From the NCBI GenBank assembly GCA_013201395.1, contig JABMJD010000003.1, positions 62,001-126,000 of the forward strand: a stretch of DNA of 64,000 nt, in the 5' to 3' direction. Positions 54,451-63,927 of this stretch are shown in pieces. A program made the translations under genes and the position numbers. The notes beneath the pieces are model-generated. The model made no database searches. It worked only from the letters and a program-made list of their open reading frames with translations, and was not told where the DNA came from. Source of the DNA: Candidatus Syntrophopropionicum ammoniitolerans (GTDB lineage: Bacteria; Bacillota; Desulfotomaculia; Desulfotomaculales; Pelotomaculaceae). Position 1 is the first letter of the stretch; each line of letters opens with the position of its first letter.

Positions 54451-54490
54451 TTTAAAAAATTAAAGACCCTGGGCACAAAACCCCAGGGTC
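54451..54490 (-). terminator. FMN-riboswitch terminator
   Basis: On minus GACCCTGGG pairs with CCCAGGGTC (54465..54490), followed by TTTAATTTTTTAAA. It lies between the aptamer and ribD, so it is the off-switch of the riboswitch. Confidence 0.85.
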
Positions 54491-54548
54491 CACAACATTC
54501 GGAAAGACAAAGCTAGCCAATATGAAATCCTCAAGAATACTAGCCTTT

Positions 54549-54685
54549 ACCTTCTTCCATCCAGACTATACTGTCGGCTCCGGATTTAGACCGGATCTGC
54601 CCATATGGGCTCGCGGGCTTGGCTCCAGGCTGAAAACAGCCTGCTACCACACCGCCGGTAGGGAATTACACCCGTCCCTGAAGGT
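54549..54685 (-). ncRNA. FMN riboswitch (RFN element)
   Basis: On minus the closing stem ACCTTC / GAAGGT encloses the strongly conserved RFN blocks: GGGACGGGTGTAATTCCC, CCGGCGGT, AGCCCGCGAGCCC and GGATGGAAGAAGG. It precedes ribD. Bound FMN should favour the terminator downstream. Confidence 0.95.
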
Positions 54686-54716
54686 TTCGCTATTAATTTA
54701 TTGCTTTGATAAGCTA

Positions 54717-54745
54717 ATTATATGATTGACCCGGTCCAATGTCAA
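54717..54745 (-). promoter_or_regulatory. perfect consensus promoter of the rib operon
   Basis: On minus TTGACA (54740..54745), 17 bases, TATAAT (54717..54722). It leads into the FMN riboswitch. Confidence 0.85.
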
Positions 54746-54780
54746 TAGTTTTGCCTGATGAGTACTGAAAAGGGCTGCAA

Positions 54781-55194
54781 TCAAGTCCTATGCTTGGCTG
54801 AGAGTACGCTAAATGCATAATCCAATAATTCTGTGGTCAGGCGCTCGATATCGGCATTAATCTTATTTCTCTCCCGCACCAACCCGGCCAAACGTTCCTG
54901 TACTTCCTTTACCACCTTAAATTGACTGGTCTCAGCCAGATATTCTTGAGCCGCACCGACTGAATTAACAATTACACCAGTTCCCGGCAACACCTTTACC
55001 ACCCCGGATTCTTGCAAAAGAGATAGCGATCTCCTAATGGTTTCCGGGGATACATTATAAAGGGCAGCCAGGGTGGAACGACCAGATATTTTTTGCCCCT
55101 TGTAATACTCCCCGTTAACTATTTTCTCCGCCAGATCCATAGCAATGATAATAAACCGGGCTATATGGTATGTAGGCGCCTTTTTGCTTTCCAT
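54781..55194 (-). CDS. GntR-family transcriptional regulator
   Basis: A 137-residue protein with a GntR-type winged helix at about 15-80 (YHIARFIIIAMDLAEKIVNGEYYKGQKISGRSTLAALYNVSPETIRRSLSLLQESGVV) and a C-terminal coiled coil (VVKEVQERLAGLVRERNKINADIERLTTELL) for dimerisation. There is no ligand-binding domain of the FadR or HutC type, so it may respond through partners or simply bind DNA. It is just upstream of the rib operon but has no obvious link to it. The target is unknown. Confidence 0.78.
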   Translation of the reverse strand: MESKKAPTYHIARFIIIAMDLAEKIVNGEYYKGQKISGRSTLAALYNVSPETIRRSLSLLQESGVVKVLPGTGVIVNSVGAAQEYLAETSQFKVVKEVQERLAGLVRERNKINADIERLTTELLDYAFSVLSAKHRT

Positions 55195-55325
55195 AATTGA
55201 TACCTTTCTTAAGAACTAGACACCCGCGCTGTATTAATAAGGAGAAACTGCAGGTGGGGAAAATATTCTTTACCTGTATTATTTTGTTTAACCAGACCCA
55301 ATCATATCGCTATATTTACTGTGGG

Positions 55326-55598
55326 TCAACCCATCAACATATTTACAAGCCGCCTGGCTTCTTTGTTAACCACAGAGTAGCAAACTACCGTCCCATTACG
55401 CCTTCCTTCAATAATTCCCTTATTTCTTAAGACAGCCAACTGCTGGGAAATTGTTGACTGGGGCATCCTCAGGCGTTCGATAATTCCATTTACATTGCAA
55501 TCGTTTTCAATTAGGCCATGCACAATACAGAGTCTGGTCGGATGGGCCAGCGCCTTTAGCAGATCTGCCTTTTCCCGGTATGATACCAGATCCCTCAT
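55326..55598 (-). CDS. ArsR-family winged-helix regulator
   Basis: A 90-residue ArsR/SmtB-type repressor: KADLLKALAHPTRLCIVHGL, then recognition helix MPQSTISQQLAVLRNKGII and wing RRNGTVVCYSV. Cysteines occur at LCIV, NDCNV and VVCYS; the classical metal motif CVC is absent. Widely spaced cysteines are also found in the thiol-sensing BigR/SqrR subgroup, a possible but unproven match. ATG at 55598 follows GGAGGGGAG. It stands alone; target and inducer unknown. Confidence 0.8.
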   Translation of the reverse strand: MRDLVSYREKADLLKALAHPTRLCIVHGLIENDCNVNGIIERLRMPQSTISQQLAVLRNKGIIEGRRNGTVVCYSVVNKEARRLVNMLMG

Positions 55599-55719
55599 TT
55601 GGATCTCCCCTCCTTGCATAAATATATTATTTGTATATTACAATATTACAATGCATATGGCGATAAAAAAAATACCATTCCCGGTTAGTGAAATGGTATG
55701 TAGTATCATGCTTCATCTA

Positions 55720-56388
55720 TTAAAGGCCGGCTGCTGCTGCCTCCCTTAGCTGACGCACAGCAGCCCCTATATCTCTTTTATTAAAGATTGCCGAACCAGC
55801 TACCAAAACATCAGCACCAGCCTGCACTACAGTAGCAGCATTGTCCCTATTGATACCACCATCCACTTGTATCTCTGTTTTAAGTCCCAGACGGTTGACC
55901 ATATCCCGTACTGTACGTATCTTGGGCAGCACCAGTGGAATAAAACCTTGTCCGCCAAATCCCGGATTAACAGTCATCAGCAGCACCAGATCCAGCAGGG
56001 GCAGGACATACTCAATAGTGTCCGGCGGGGTAGCCGGGTTGAGTGCTACACCCACCCTACATCCCTTTTCCTTAATAGTAGTAATGGTCCGATGCAGATG
56101 CCGCACTGATTCTACATGCACAGTAACCAAATCTGCCCCGGCAGTAATAAAACTATCTATAAAAAAATCGGGGTTCTCAACCATCAGGTGCACATCAAAG
56201 CACATAGAGGACCTGGCCCGTAGAGCTTGCACCACCAGGGGGCCAATGGTGATGTTAGGGACAAAATGGCCATCCATCACATCTATGTGAAGATACTCGG
56301 CCCCGGCATTTTCTACCGCACTAACATCTTCCTGCAACGCAGCAAAATTGGCCGATAGAATTGAGGGGGCAATCTTAATAAGCGGCAT
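55720..56388 (-). CDS. rpe: ribulose-phosphate 3-epimerase
   Basis: A 222-residue TIM-barrel epimerase of the pentose phosphate pathway: IAPSILSANFAALQEDV, HIDVMDGHFVPNITIGP, VDVHLMVENPD-type (here FDVHLMVENPD), MTVNPGFGGQGFI and VDGGINRDNA. It starts one base after the rsgA stop, the usual pair. Confidence 0.95.
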   Translation of the reverse strand: MPLIKIAPSILSANFAALQEDVSAVENAGAEYLHIDVMDGHFVPNITIGPLVVQALRARSSMCFDVHLMVENPDFFIDSFITAGADLVTVHVESVRHLHRTITTIKEKGCRVGVALNPATPPDTIEYVLPLLDLVLLMTVNPGFGGQGFIPLVLPKIRTVRDMVNRLGLKTEIQVDGGINRDNAATVVQAGADVLVAGSAIFNKRDIGAAVRQLREAAAAGL

Positions 56389-57285
56389 CTAATACTTCCT
56401 CCTATCTATTAGTTGCCCCAAAGACTCCAGGTACTGCCGGTAACAGGCTTCACTGATCTCCCCCTGTTCAACTGCCTTCTTGATTGAACAACCTGGTTCC
56501 TTGTAATGAAGACAACCGCTAAAATAACAACTTGTTTGATAATTACTAATGCCTGGAAATAGGCCGGCTAATTCCTCCGGTTTAATATTGGGCAAATCCA
56601 GATTGGAAAACCCGGGGGTGTCAGCCACAAAACCTCCCTCCTCCATAGGAATCAATTCAATATGCCGTGTGGTGTGCCTGCCCGTTCCCAGCCTGGCACT
56701 AACCACACCTGTTTTTTGTTTCAGCCCTGGAATTAAGGAGTTCAAAATTGACGACTTGCCCACACCGGAAGGGCCGGCAAAAACCGATATTTTATTATTC
56801 AGGGTTGCCCTTAGTTCACTTAGGCCCTGGCCGGTTTTAGCGCTGGTGACAACCACATTATAATTCTCCCGGTAGCCGGACACAAATTCTGCTTGACATC
56901 CTGCCGCCAGATCAACCTTATTAAAACAAATGATGGGTACTACCTTGTTTAGTGCGGCCATAATTATAAACCGTTCCAGCAAACCCGGGTTTGGTTCGGG
57001 TTCCCGCAAAGAAAAAATGATTACAGCCTGATCCACATTGGCCACTTCCGGCCGGGTGAGAATAGAATGCCGGGGCAGTACATCTTCTACTACACAACTC
57101 CGATCATTGATCGGAGCCATCAACACCCGATCACCCACCAGCACCTGCTGTTTTCTGTGGCGTAAACGTCCTCGCAGCGTGCATTCCCGTACATCTCGAC
57201 CATCATGGATGTAGAAAAAGCCCCCATAGGCCTTAACCACAATACCCTCAATAAGATTATCCTGGTTATTCAAAACTCTGTTCAC
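56389..57285 (-). CDS. rsgA: ribosome small subunit GTPase RsgA
   Basis: A 298-residue circularly permuted GTPase that checks 30S assembly. An OB domain is followed by CFNKVDL (G4), GPSGVGKSSILNSL (G1) and DTPGFSNLDL (G3), and a zinc site CYFSGCLHYKEPGCSIK. The start is not certain: GTG at 57285 overlaps prkC by 20 bases, and TTG 12 bases on is possible. After prkC, as in many Firmicutes. Confidence 0.94.
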   Translation of the reverse strand: MNRVLNNQDNLIEGIVVKAYGGFFYIHDGRDVRECTLRGRLRHRKQQVLVGDRVLMAPINDRSCVVEDVLPRHSILTRPEVANVDQAVIIFSLREPEPNPGLLERFIIMAALNKVVPIICFNKVDLAAGCQAEFVSGYRENYNVVVTSAKTGQGLSELRATLNNKISVFAGPSGVGKSSILNSLIPGLKQKTGVVSARLGTGRHTTRHIELIPMEEGGFVADTPGFSNLDLPNIKPEELAGLFPGISNYQTSCYFSGCLHYKEPGCSIKKAVEQGEISEACYRQYLESLGQLIDRRKY

Positions 57286-59128
57286 CAGCCAATACCTGGT
57301 CTATATACACCTGTATAACAGCCTTCCCATAATAAGGCACCTCTTTAACCACCTTTTTCCCTGGAGGATAAGATTCTGTATGGAAATCATTAGTTCCCTT
57401 TGCATCCTTAACAACAATTTTAAGACTGTGCTCTTCCCCATCGTCGGGTGTCAAGGCCTGCACCCTGGCCACCTGCCGCTGGGGTCCGGGCCCATTACTC
57501 AAGGTTACCTGTACTGTAGTACCTTCCCGCACCTCAGTCCCGGCAGGGGGATCCTGGCTAATAATCTGTCCGGCGAAATATTCCATGCTGGTGGCCTGAC
57601 CGGTATTAGAATCGAGGAGCAGATTCAGTTTTTCCAGTTCTCCTCCAGCATCTTCTATAGTCAGACCCACCAGGCTGGGGACTTGCTGATCCGCTGGCTG
57701 TGGCCCCTTACTGACAGATAAAAGCACACCTGCCCCCACGGCAAGCTTTTCTCCTGGCAGGGGATCCTGATCCACAACCACACCGGCAGGATAGTTGTCG
57801 CTATATATCTCCTGCACAGGCTCAGTTACATTTAGCTCGTTAACACTGATTCTAATCCTGGCATTGTAAAGAGTCTGGCCAATAACCTCCGGTACCTCGC
57901 GTAAATCCTGTCCCATGCTAACAGAAAGTGTCACAGTGCGTGTAATCTTAATCTTTGTGTCTGGTTTCGGATCCTGAGAAACTACCAGTCCCTGGGGCAC
58001 TGTGGGGTGCAGGTTGTGGGAAACCAGGATATTTTCTATGCCCTGATCCTTGAGGATTTCCCGGGCTTCTGCTTCTGTTTTACCAGCGACATTGGGCATG
58101 TTTATTTCAGGAACATTCACATAATACCAGAAGGCGCCGGTGGCAGCAATAACGGATATCAATAATACCAACCCTAACCAAAATATAGGGGGGCGTTTTT
58201 TTCTTTTATTCTTTTTGTATTCAGGGCTGGGCCGACCCTCCGGCACACGATGCACAGTAGGAATAACCCTGGTGGCAAACTCATCCGCTTCCAGGCCCAA
58301 TTTGCCTCCCCCGCCATCGGGGGGCCGCAGCAAATCTGCGGCCATATCCTGTGCTGTTTGATAGCGATCAGCAGGATTCTTGGCCATTGCACGGGTAATC
58401 ACCCGCTCCAACTCCAGTGCTATAGCAGGATTGATAGTGGCCGGCGGGGCAGGGGATTCCTGGATATGTTTCATAGCCACGCCCACGGGTGTTTCCCCTG
58501 TAAATGGCAGAATCCCGGTAGCCATCTCATATAAAACGATGCCCAGGGAATATATATCGGACCTGGCGTCAGCCGTACCGCCCCTGGCCTGTTCGGGTGA
58601 AATGTAATGAACGGAGCCGACAACGATATCCGTCTGAGTCAGGGTAGCTGTGGTAGCTTCTCGGGCAATACCAAAATCAGTCAGTTTGGCCCGCCCAGCC
58701 TTTGTGATCAGGATATTCTGCGGTTTTATATCCCGGTGAACAATATTATTTTCATGGGCATGCTGCAGGGCTTCACTAATCTGCCCGGCTATCTCTATCG
58801 CCCGGTTAGCTGGAATAACACCCAGCTTTCTAATCAGGTTTTTGAGGTTATCCCCCTCCACATACTCCATTACCAGGTAGTGTATGTTATCCTCCTGGCC
58901 TACATCATAGATGCTGACTATGTTTGGATCAGAAAGTCTGGCCACAGCTTGTGCTTCTCCACGAAACCTCTGTACAAAATCCCGGTCGGAGGTAAATTCC
59001 GGGCGCAGCACCTTGACTGTTACCAGGCGATTTAACAAGGTATCCCGCCCCATGTAAACAATCGCCATGCCACCACCGCCAAGCTGCTTTATAAGTTCAT
59101 AACGATTCCCCATAACTCTGCCAATCAA
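57266..59128 (-). CDS. prkC: PASTA-domain Ser/Thr protein kinase PrkC
   Basis: A membrane kinase of about 620 residues. The kinase domain (about 8-270) shows GGGGMAIVYMGRD, the catalytic HRDIKPQNILI, DFGIA and SPEQARG. A membrane helix (PPIFWLGLVLLISVIAA) follows, then three PASTA repeats that bind muropeptides and an extra C-terminal domain. TTG at 59128 is chosen because GAGGTG precedes it and gives MIGR-like start. Its expected antagonist prpC and FHA proteins are in the same string. It links cell-wall state, and germination in B. subtilis, to phosphorylation. Confidence 0.93.
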   Translation of the reverse strand: MIGRVMGNRYELIKQLGGGGMAIVYMGRDTLLNRLVTVKVLRPEFTSDRDFVQRFRGEAQAVARLSDPNIVSIYDVGQEDNIHYLVMEYVEGDNLKNLIRKLGVIPANRAIEIAGQISEALQHAHENNIVHRDIKPQNILITKAGRAKLTDFGIAREATTATLTQTDIVVGSVHYISPEQARGGTADARSDIYSLGIVLYEMATGILPFTGETPVGVAMKHIQESPAPPATINPAIALELERVITRAMAKNPADRYQTAQDMAADLLRPPDGGGGKLGLEADEFATRVIPTVHRVPEGRPSPEYKKNKRKKRPPIFWLGLVLLISVIAATGAFWYYVNVPEINMPNVAGKTEAEAREILKDQGIENILVSHNLHPTVPQGLVVSQDPKPDTKIKITRTVTLSVSMGQDLREVPEVIGQTLYNARIRISVNELNVTEPVQEIYSDNYPAGVVVDQDPLPGEKLAVGAGVLLSVSKGPQPADQQVPSLVGLTIEDAGGELEKLNLLLDSNTGQATSMEYFAGQIISQDPPAGTEVREGTTVQVTLSNGPGPQRQVARVQALTPDDGEEHSLKIVVKDAKGTNDFHTESYPPGKKVVKEVPYYGKAVIQVYIDQVLAGEQSFE

Positions 59129-59233
59129 TATGTTCACCTCTATTATTATCGCCGGAACTGACAGCCTTATTGTTAAGATCAATACCCTACACCTGCCGTG
59201 CAGGAATAAATCAAAGAAAACTTCCTTACCCTA

Positions 59234-60628
59234 CTAGTAACCTTTGTTGACAGCGGCAGCCAGTAGCCTGCCGGCTATAGGTGCCGCCGCTACCCCTCCT
59301 GCCCCAGCATTCTCTACCAGTACAGCAACTGCTAGCCGGGGCTCTTCGGCAGGTGCAAAACCAATAAACCAGGCGTGGGTTTGACCATGGGGGTTTTGTG
59401 CCGAACCCGTCTTGCCGGCCACCTGAACATTGGCTACCCGGGCAGCGGTAGCGGTACCGGATCTCACCGCCTCTGTCATGCCATCTTTAATGATTCCACA
59501 AATCTGTGGTGTAGTTACCTTTAACCACTGCCGGCAGCCCGCCTGTTGCAAAACCCGACCATGGGAGTCTTCCACTGTTTGCACCAGATATGGTCGCATC
59601 AAATCACCATTATTGGCGATGGCCGCCGCCGTAAGGGCCATATGGAGGGGACTAACCAGAACCTCACCCTGACCGATAGCGCTACTGGCCAGCTCTGTTG
59701 GGATCATCTCTTTGGGGGAGGCCATTGTTCCCGGCCGCACAGGTATACCCATACCTGGATCCTGATCAATACCAAAAGCCTTGACCATCCGGGCAAAGTC
59801 CTGGGCACCAAGATTCAGTCCCAGTTGAGCAAAGGTTGTATTGCAGGAAACAGCAATAGCTTTTTTTATATCTATGCGGCCGTGTGCTGCAGTGTCATCC
59901 AGCCTATATCCATCTACCTCCAGAAAACCGGGACAGTCGAATGTAGCCGTAGCAGTAGCAGGATGTACTGTTAACGCGGCTGCAGCAGTCACTATTTTAA
60001 ATATAGAGCCCGGCGGGTAAGCGCCCTGGGTGGCCCGATTGATCAGCGGCGTGTCCTTATCCTGGGTAAGTTGAGGCCAGATTTCTGCCAGTTTGTTGGG
60101 GTCATAACTGGGATTAGAAACCAACACCCGCACCGCCCCGGTACTCGGGTCAAGGAGCACAACAGCACCCCGGCGCCCCTCCAGCATCTCCAGGGCCAAA
60201 CCCTGGAGACCGGCATCAATAGTCAATGTTACATCGCCACCCAGCTGTTCCCGGCCCAACAATTTGTGAAAATAATTCCTCACCCGATCTGTGCCTTCCA
60301 ACCCCAATAAGTAACGATCACATACCGATTCCAGGCCGGCCCGACCATATTTTTCTGAGATGTAGCCTATAAGATGGGCTGTACTGCGCCCTCGGGGGTA
60401 AACACGTTTGTTTTTTTCGCCCGCCAAACTGGTCTCAGCCAATACAACACCATTGTAATCATATATTGCACCCCGGTAGATTTGGTTTTCATATGCCTGT
60501 AAACGCCTGTTGTAGGGATTCGCCGCCAGGGCAGTTCCCCTGACAACATTAAGGTAGGATAGATAAAAAATAAGAACGACCAACAGGCCAATAACCAATA
60601 TACCGAGTTTTTTTATATTGTGTTTCAT
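59234..60628 (-). CDS. pbpA: penicillin-binding protein 2 (class B transpeptidase)
   Basis: A 464-residue class B PBP with an N-terminal membrane helix. Penicillin-binding motifs: PPGSIFKIV (SxxK with the catalytic serine), SCNTTF (SxN) and GKTGSAQ (KTG). It is shorter than most FtsI proteins and has no PASTA domain. With ftsW/rodA overlapping by four bases upstream, it resembles the mycobacterial rodA-pbpA pair. It cross-links peptidoglycan. Confidence 0.92.
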   Translation of the reverse strand: MKHNIKKLGILVIGLLVVLIFYLSYLNVVRGTALAANPYNRRLQAYENQIYRGAIYDYNGVVLAETSLAGEKNKRVYPRGRSTAHLIGYISEKYGRAGLESVCDRYLLGLEGTDRVRNYFHKLLGREQLGGDVTLTIDAGLQGLALEMLEGRRGAVVLLDPSTGAVRVLVSNPSYDPNKLAEIWPQLTQDKDTPLINRATQGAYPPGSIFKIVTAAAALTVHPATATATFDCPGFLEVDGYRLDDTAAHGRIDIKKAIAVSCNTTFAQLGLNLGAQDFARMVKAFGIDQDPGMGIPVRPGTMASPKEMIPTELASSAIGQGEVLVSPLHMALTAAAIANNGDLMRPYLVQTVEDSHGRVLQQAGCRQWLKVTTPQICGIIKDGMTEAVRSGTATAARVANVQVAGKTGSAQNPHGQTHAWFIGFAPAEEPRLAVAVLVENAGAGGVAAAPIAGRLLAAAVNKGY

Positions 60629-61935
60629 AATCTATCGTTAGCCTCATGGGAAATATTCAGCAGTAAACCCAATAAGATAAAGTTGGCCACCAGGGAACTA
60701 CCGCCATAACTGACATAGGGTAAGGTGATCCCCGTTAAAGGCAGCATTTTAGTTACTCCGGCAATAATGATCAGAACCTGTAAACCTAGTAGTGACGTTA
60801 ACCCGATAGCCAAAAGAGCGGAAAAATCACCTCTGGCACGCAAAGCTATTTTTATGCCTCTATAAACTAAGATCATAAACAATATTATAATACCAGCCCC
60901 GCCCAAAAGCCCCAGCTCTTCACAAATAGCCGCAAAAATAAAATCCGAATGTACAAGGGGTATATAGTGGGGATACCCCTGTCCCAGGCCGGTACCGAAA
61001 ATCCCGCCGGAACCAATAGCAAAAAGAGATTGGGTGATCTGGTAGCCAATATCATCAATATATGGCCAGGGGTTAAGCCATATTAATACCCGGACCCGGA
61101 CATGGTCAAATAAAAAATAACTGGTATAAGCACCGGCTGCAAAAAGCCCCAGTCCGGAAAGAACATAGGCAACCCTGGCGGTAGCAGCATAAATCATGGC
61201 TAGAAAAGCGCCAAAATATATCAAAGCCGCACCCAGATCGCGCTGGAAAACTAATAGCAGCAATGATATGCCCCACATGGTCACCAGGGGCACCCACTCC
61301 AGTGGGCGGGGCAACGAAATACCCTTTAAATTTCTAGTGCCCGCAGTTAAAATAGCTCTATTTTCCGCCAGATAGCCGGCCAAAAAAAGCACCAGCAGAA
61401 TTTTGACAAATTCTGAGGGCTGCAGCTGAAAAAAATGAAAATCTAACCAGCTCTTGGCGCCTCCCTGGACCTTACCGAAAAAAATAGGCAGTATTAAAGC
61501 TATTAAGCCAAACAGCGCATAGGTGTATTTGTAGTCGCTGAGGAAACGGAAATTCAGCAATAGACGTGATGTAAAAACCAGTGCCCCCAAACCCAGCAAA
61601 ATCCATATAAATTGGCGCAGTCCATAGTAAGGATCCAACCTGAAGAGAAATACCAACCCTGTAGAAATTATTATTGCTGTGATGGGAAGCAAATAACGAT
61701 CCCCCCGGAAACTACTTGCTTTCCAATAGGCATGAACAAGCAAAAAAGCTACCGCCACGATTAATCCGGCAACAACAGCCAGGACAGTTGGTGCCACTGA
61801 TTCATCCAGGTAAAGAGTAATCATTCCCATCATTAGATATAACACTGCCAGAAAAAGCAGGTTTCTCTCCACTGTACGGCCCCCGGCCGGCTCTTTGTCC
61901 CTGGCCCGGGGGATCGCATAACGCACTCCCGACAT
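60625..61935 (-). CDS. SEDS peptidoglycan polymerase FtsW/RodA family
   Basis: A membrane protein of about 436 residues with ten or so hydrophobic helices. SEDS landmarks: FHFFQLQPSEFVKILLVLFLAGYLA, FQRDLGAALIYFGAFLAM, HSDFIFAAICEELGLLG and LPLTGITLPYVSYGGSSLVANF. It polymerises glycan strands together with the class B PBP encoded downstream. Division (FtsW) or elongation (RodA) role cannot be told; the neighbours recall mycobacterial RodA. ATG at 61935 with GGGAG upstream. Confidence 0.92.
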   Translation of the reverse strand: MSGVRYAIPRARDKEPAGGRTVERNLLFLAVLYLMMGMITLYLDESVAPTVLAVVAGLIVAVAFLLVHAYWKASSFRGDRYLLPITAIIISTGLVFLFRLDPYYGLRQFIWILLGLGALVFTSRLLLNFRFLSDYKYTYALFGLIALILPIFFGKVQGGAKSWLDFHFFQLQPSEFVKILLVLFLAGYLAENRAILTAGTRNLKGISLPRPLEWVPLVTMWGISLLLLVFQRDLGAALIYFGAFLAMIYAATARVAYVLSGLGLFAAGAYTSYFLFDHVRVRVLIWLNPWPYIDDIGYQITQSLFAIGSGGIFGTGLGQGYPHYIPLVHSDFIFAAICEELGLLGGAGIIILFMILVYRGIKIALRARGDFSALLAIGLTSLLGLQVLIIIAGVTKMLPLTGITLPYVSYGGSSLVANFILLGLLLNISHEANDRL

Positions 61936-61983
61936 TAAAAAACTCCCGTTTAGCATATTGAGGATGCAGCAACCCTGTGTGGT

Positions 61984-62697
61984 TTAAAATTCCACCAGGA
62001 TAATCGTAATATTATCGGCACCGCCGGAGTTGGTAGCCTTTTCTAAAAGATCCCTGACTGCAGTATCCAAGTCCGGGGAAGAGTTGACAGCCGCCAGAAG
62101 TTCCTCCTGACGCATATATCTGGTCAGGCCATCGGTGCAAAGGAGCAAAAGGTCCCCGGAATGCACTTGATAGTGGTAGAGGTCTACCTCCAGAAAAGGT
62201 CCGGCACCAATAGCCCGGGTCAAGACATTTTTCCGCGGGTGGGTCAGGGCCTCTTCTTCTGTTATGCTGCCTTTCCGCAAAAGTTCCTGCACCAGAGAGT
62301 GATCCTCCGTCAACAAGGAAATCACATTGCTCTGCAGTAGATAGGCCCGGCTATCACCCACCTGGCCAATCAAAATTTCACCGTTTCGCTTCAGACAGGC
62401 AGTAACGGTGGTGCCCATACCCCGCCATTCCGGCTTCCCAGCAGATAGTGTAAAAATTTCATTGTTGGCCTCTTTTATGGAATCAACAAGAGCTCTATCA
62501 GCTATTTCCCCGCTTTTTAGCCGCCTATCCAACGCCTGCTTTAACAATCGCAAGGCCATTTGACTGGCCACCTCACCTGCCCGGTGACCACCCATACCAT
62601 CAGCCACCGCGAAAAAACCGTCTTCAGGTACAATGCAATAACTATCCTCATTTAAAACCCTTACCAGGCCGGTATCAGTTATACAAGCCCATTTCAT
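61984..62697 (-). CDS. prpC: PP2C-type Ser/Thr phosphatase PrpC
   Basis: A 237-residue PP2C phosphatase: TDTGLVRVLNEDS, FFAVADGMGGHRAGEVAS and TDGLTRYMR, SGGADNITIILVEF with metal-binding aspartates. It reverses PrkC phosphorylation. Its start overlaps the end of the FHA gene by 23 bases. Confidence 0.94.
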   Translation of the reverse strand: MKWACITDTGLVRVLNEDSYCIVPEDGFFAVADGMGGHRAGEVASQMALRLLKQALDRRLKSGEIADRALVDSIKEANNEIFTLSAGKPEWRGMGTTVTACLKRNGEILIGQVGDSRAYLLQSNVISLLTEDHSLVQELLRKGSITEEEALTHPRKNVLTRAIGAGPFLEVDLYHYQVHSGDLLLLCTDGLTRYMRQEELLAAVNSSPDLDTAVRDLLEKATNSGGADNITIILVEF

Positions 62698-63163
62698 GCC
62701 CCCACCTCACAAACTGAAAAATCACATTACCCACTCTGAGCCGATCTCCATCCGCCAGAACAACAGGCTCCTTTACCGGCACCTCATTTACAAAGGTACC
62801 GTTCGTACTACCCATGTCTTCCAACCAGTACTGTCCTTGTTTCACAAATATTTGGGCATGTTGATTGGAGGCAAATGTATCTTTAATTGTCACATTACTG
62901 TGTTCACCCCGGCCAATAATAATATCTTTGTCTATGGAGAAGGTTTGGCCGCAATCCAGATCCCCCAGGGAACTGCTAATAACTACAAGCCGGCCCATAT
63001 CGGCCCCGACAATCTCCTTTGCTACAGATTCCCCCGGGTCCGATGGCGACAGCCCCTGTTCCATTAGTAAATCCCTAACCATCCATTTAACCAGCATAAT
63101 TATAAAAAACACCAAAAGAAATAAAAAGGCATAACGCAGGATTAATAGAAGAACAGCAAACAA
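62675..63163 (-). CDS. membrane-anchored FHA-domain protein (FhaB-like)
   Basis: A 162-residue protein with an N-terminal membrane helix (LLLILRYAFLFLLVFFIIMLVKW) and a C-terminal FHA domain (IDKDIIIGRGEHSNVTIKD...HAQIFVKQGQYWLEDMGSTNGTFVNEVP) that should bind phosphothreonine. The arrangement equals mycobacterial FhaB/FipA. TTG start with AAGGTGG upstream. It lies between the FhaA-like gene and prpC. Confidence 0.88.
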   Translation of the reverse strand: MFAVLLLILRYAFLFLLVFFIIMLVKWMVRDLLMEQGLSPSDPGESVAKEIVGADMGRLVVISSSLGDLDCGQTFSIDKDIIIGRGEHSNVTIKDTFASNQHAQIFVKQGQYWLEDMGSTNGTFVNEVPVKEPVVLADGDRLRVGNVIFQFVRWGHEMGLYN

Positions 63164-63165
63164 TT

Positions 63166-63927
63166 TTATTCCACCTTAAATGTACACACTGTGGCACCAA
63201 ATGTGAGCACATCACCTGACTTTAGTGTCCTGGTTGTTATTCTTTCCCCGTTTACTTTGGTACCGTTGGTACTGTCCAAATCGTGGATCAAATAAACGCC
63301 CCGGCTGAGATCCAGACGGGCATGGCGACGTGAAATACTGTCATCATCAAGGACAATATCACAGCCTTCACGGCGCCCAATAACAATGGAATCCTTATTC
63401 AGGTTAAATATCTTTTCCCGCAGGGGCCCGCTTTCAACCCGAATTTTGGCCAAGATCAAGGGTGATCCACCAGTGGACAACTTATCTTTTAACATTGTAA
63501 AACGCTGTGTATGTTCAAAGGGTAAACCTGGATCAGCACTTTTCCCTTCCCCCGCCGGAACCTCGCTAAATAAAGACTCTACTACCACATTTCCTACCAC
63601 TATGTTGTCATCCGACACGAACTTTATCAGGGGGCAACCAGGCAATGAATACTTTTTTTCCCCAGCCTTATGAGTGATGTATTCCTGCAGTTCAGCAGCC
63701 AGGGAATCGGAAAAGGCAGCAATGTTTTCCCAGTCGGTATGATGAAGAAACACCGTATACTCATTGGGCACATAAATATTATTGATACTTACGCGCTTTT
63801 GATCCCTCATTTCCCTAACCAGTTTTTTGGCAATATCAGCTGGTTGCACCTGACCACTTGTTCTATCTTTGATCAAACCCTCAATGTATTTTTCCAGACT
63901 TCCTTCCAATCCAGAGAACATACCCAT
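63166..63927 (-). CDS. DUF3662 and FHA-domain protein (FhaA-like)
   Basis: A protein of about 253 residues: N-terminal DUF3662 domain (MGMFSGLEGSLEKYIEGL...VYVPNEYTVFL-type, here IYVPNEYTVFLHHTDWE) and C-terminal FHA domain (DSIVIGRREGCDIVLDDDSISRRHARLDL...HDLDSTNGTKVNGERI). It resembles mycobacterial FhaA, a partner of the cell-wall flippase. ATG at 63927 follows GGAGGTGGGAGG. First gene of this string within the window; 63928..64000 holds only its leader. Confidence 0.9.
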   Translation of the reverse strand: MGMFSGLEGSLEKYIEGLIKDRTSGQVQPADIAKKLVREMRDQKRVSINNIYVPNEYTVFLHHTDWENIAAFSDSLAAELQEYITHKAGEKKYSLPGCPLIKFVSDDNIVVGNVVVESLFSEVPAGEGKSADPGLPFEHTQRFTMLKDKLSTGGSPLILAKIRVESGPLREKIFNLNKDSIVIGRREGCDIVLDDDSISRRHARLDLSRGVYLIHDLDSTNGTKVNGERITTRTLKSGDVLTFGATVCTFKVE

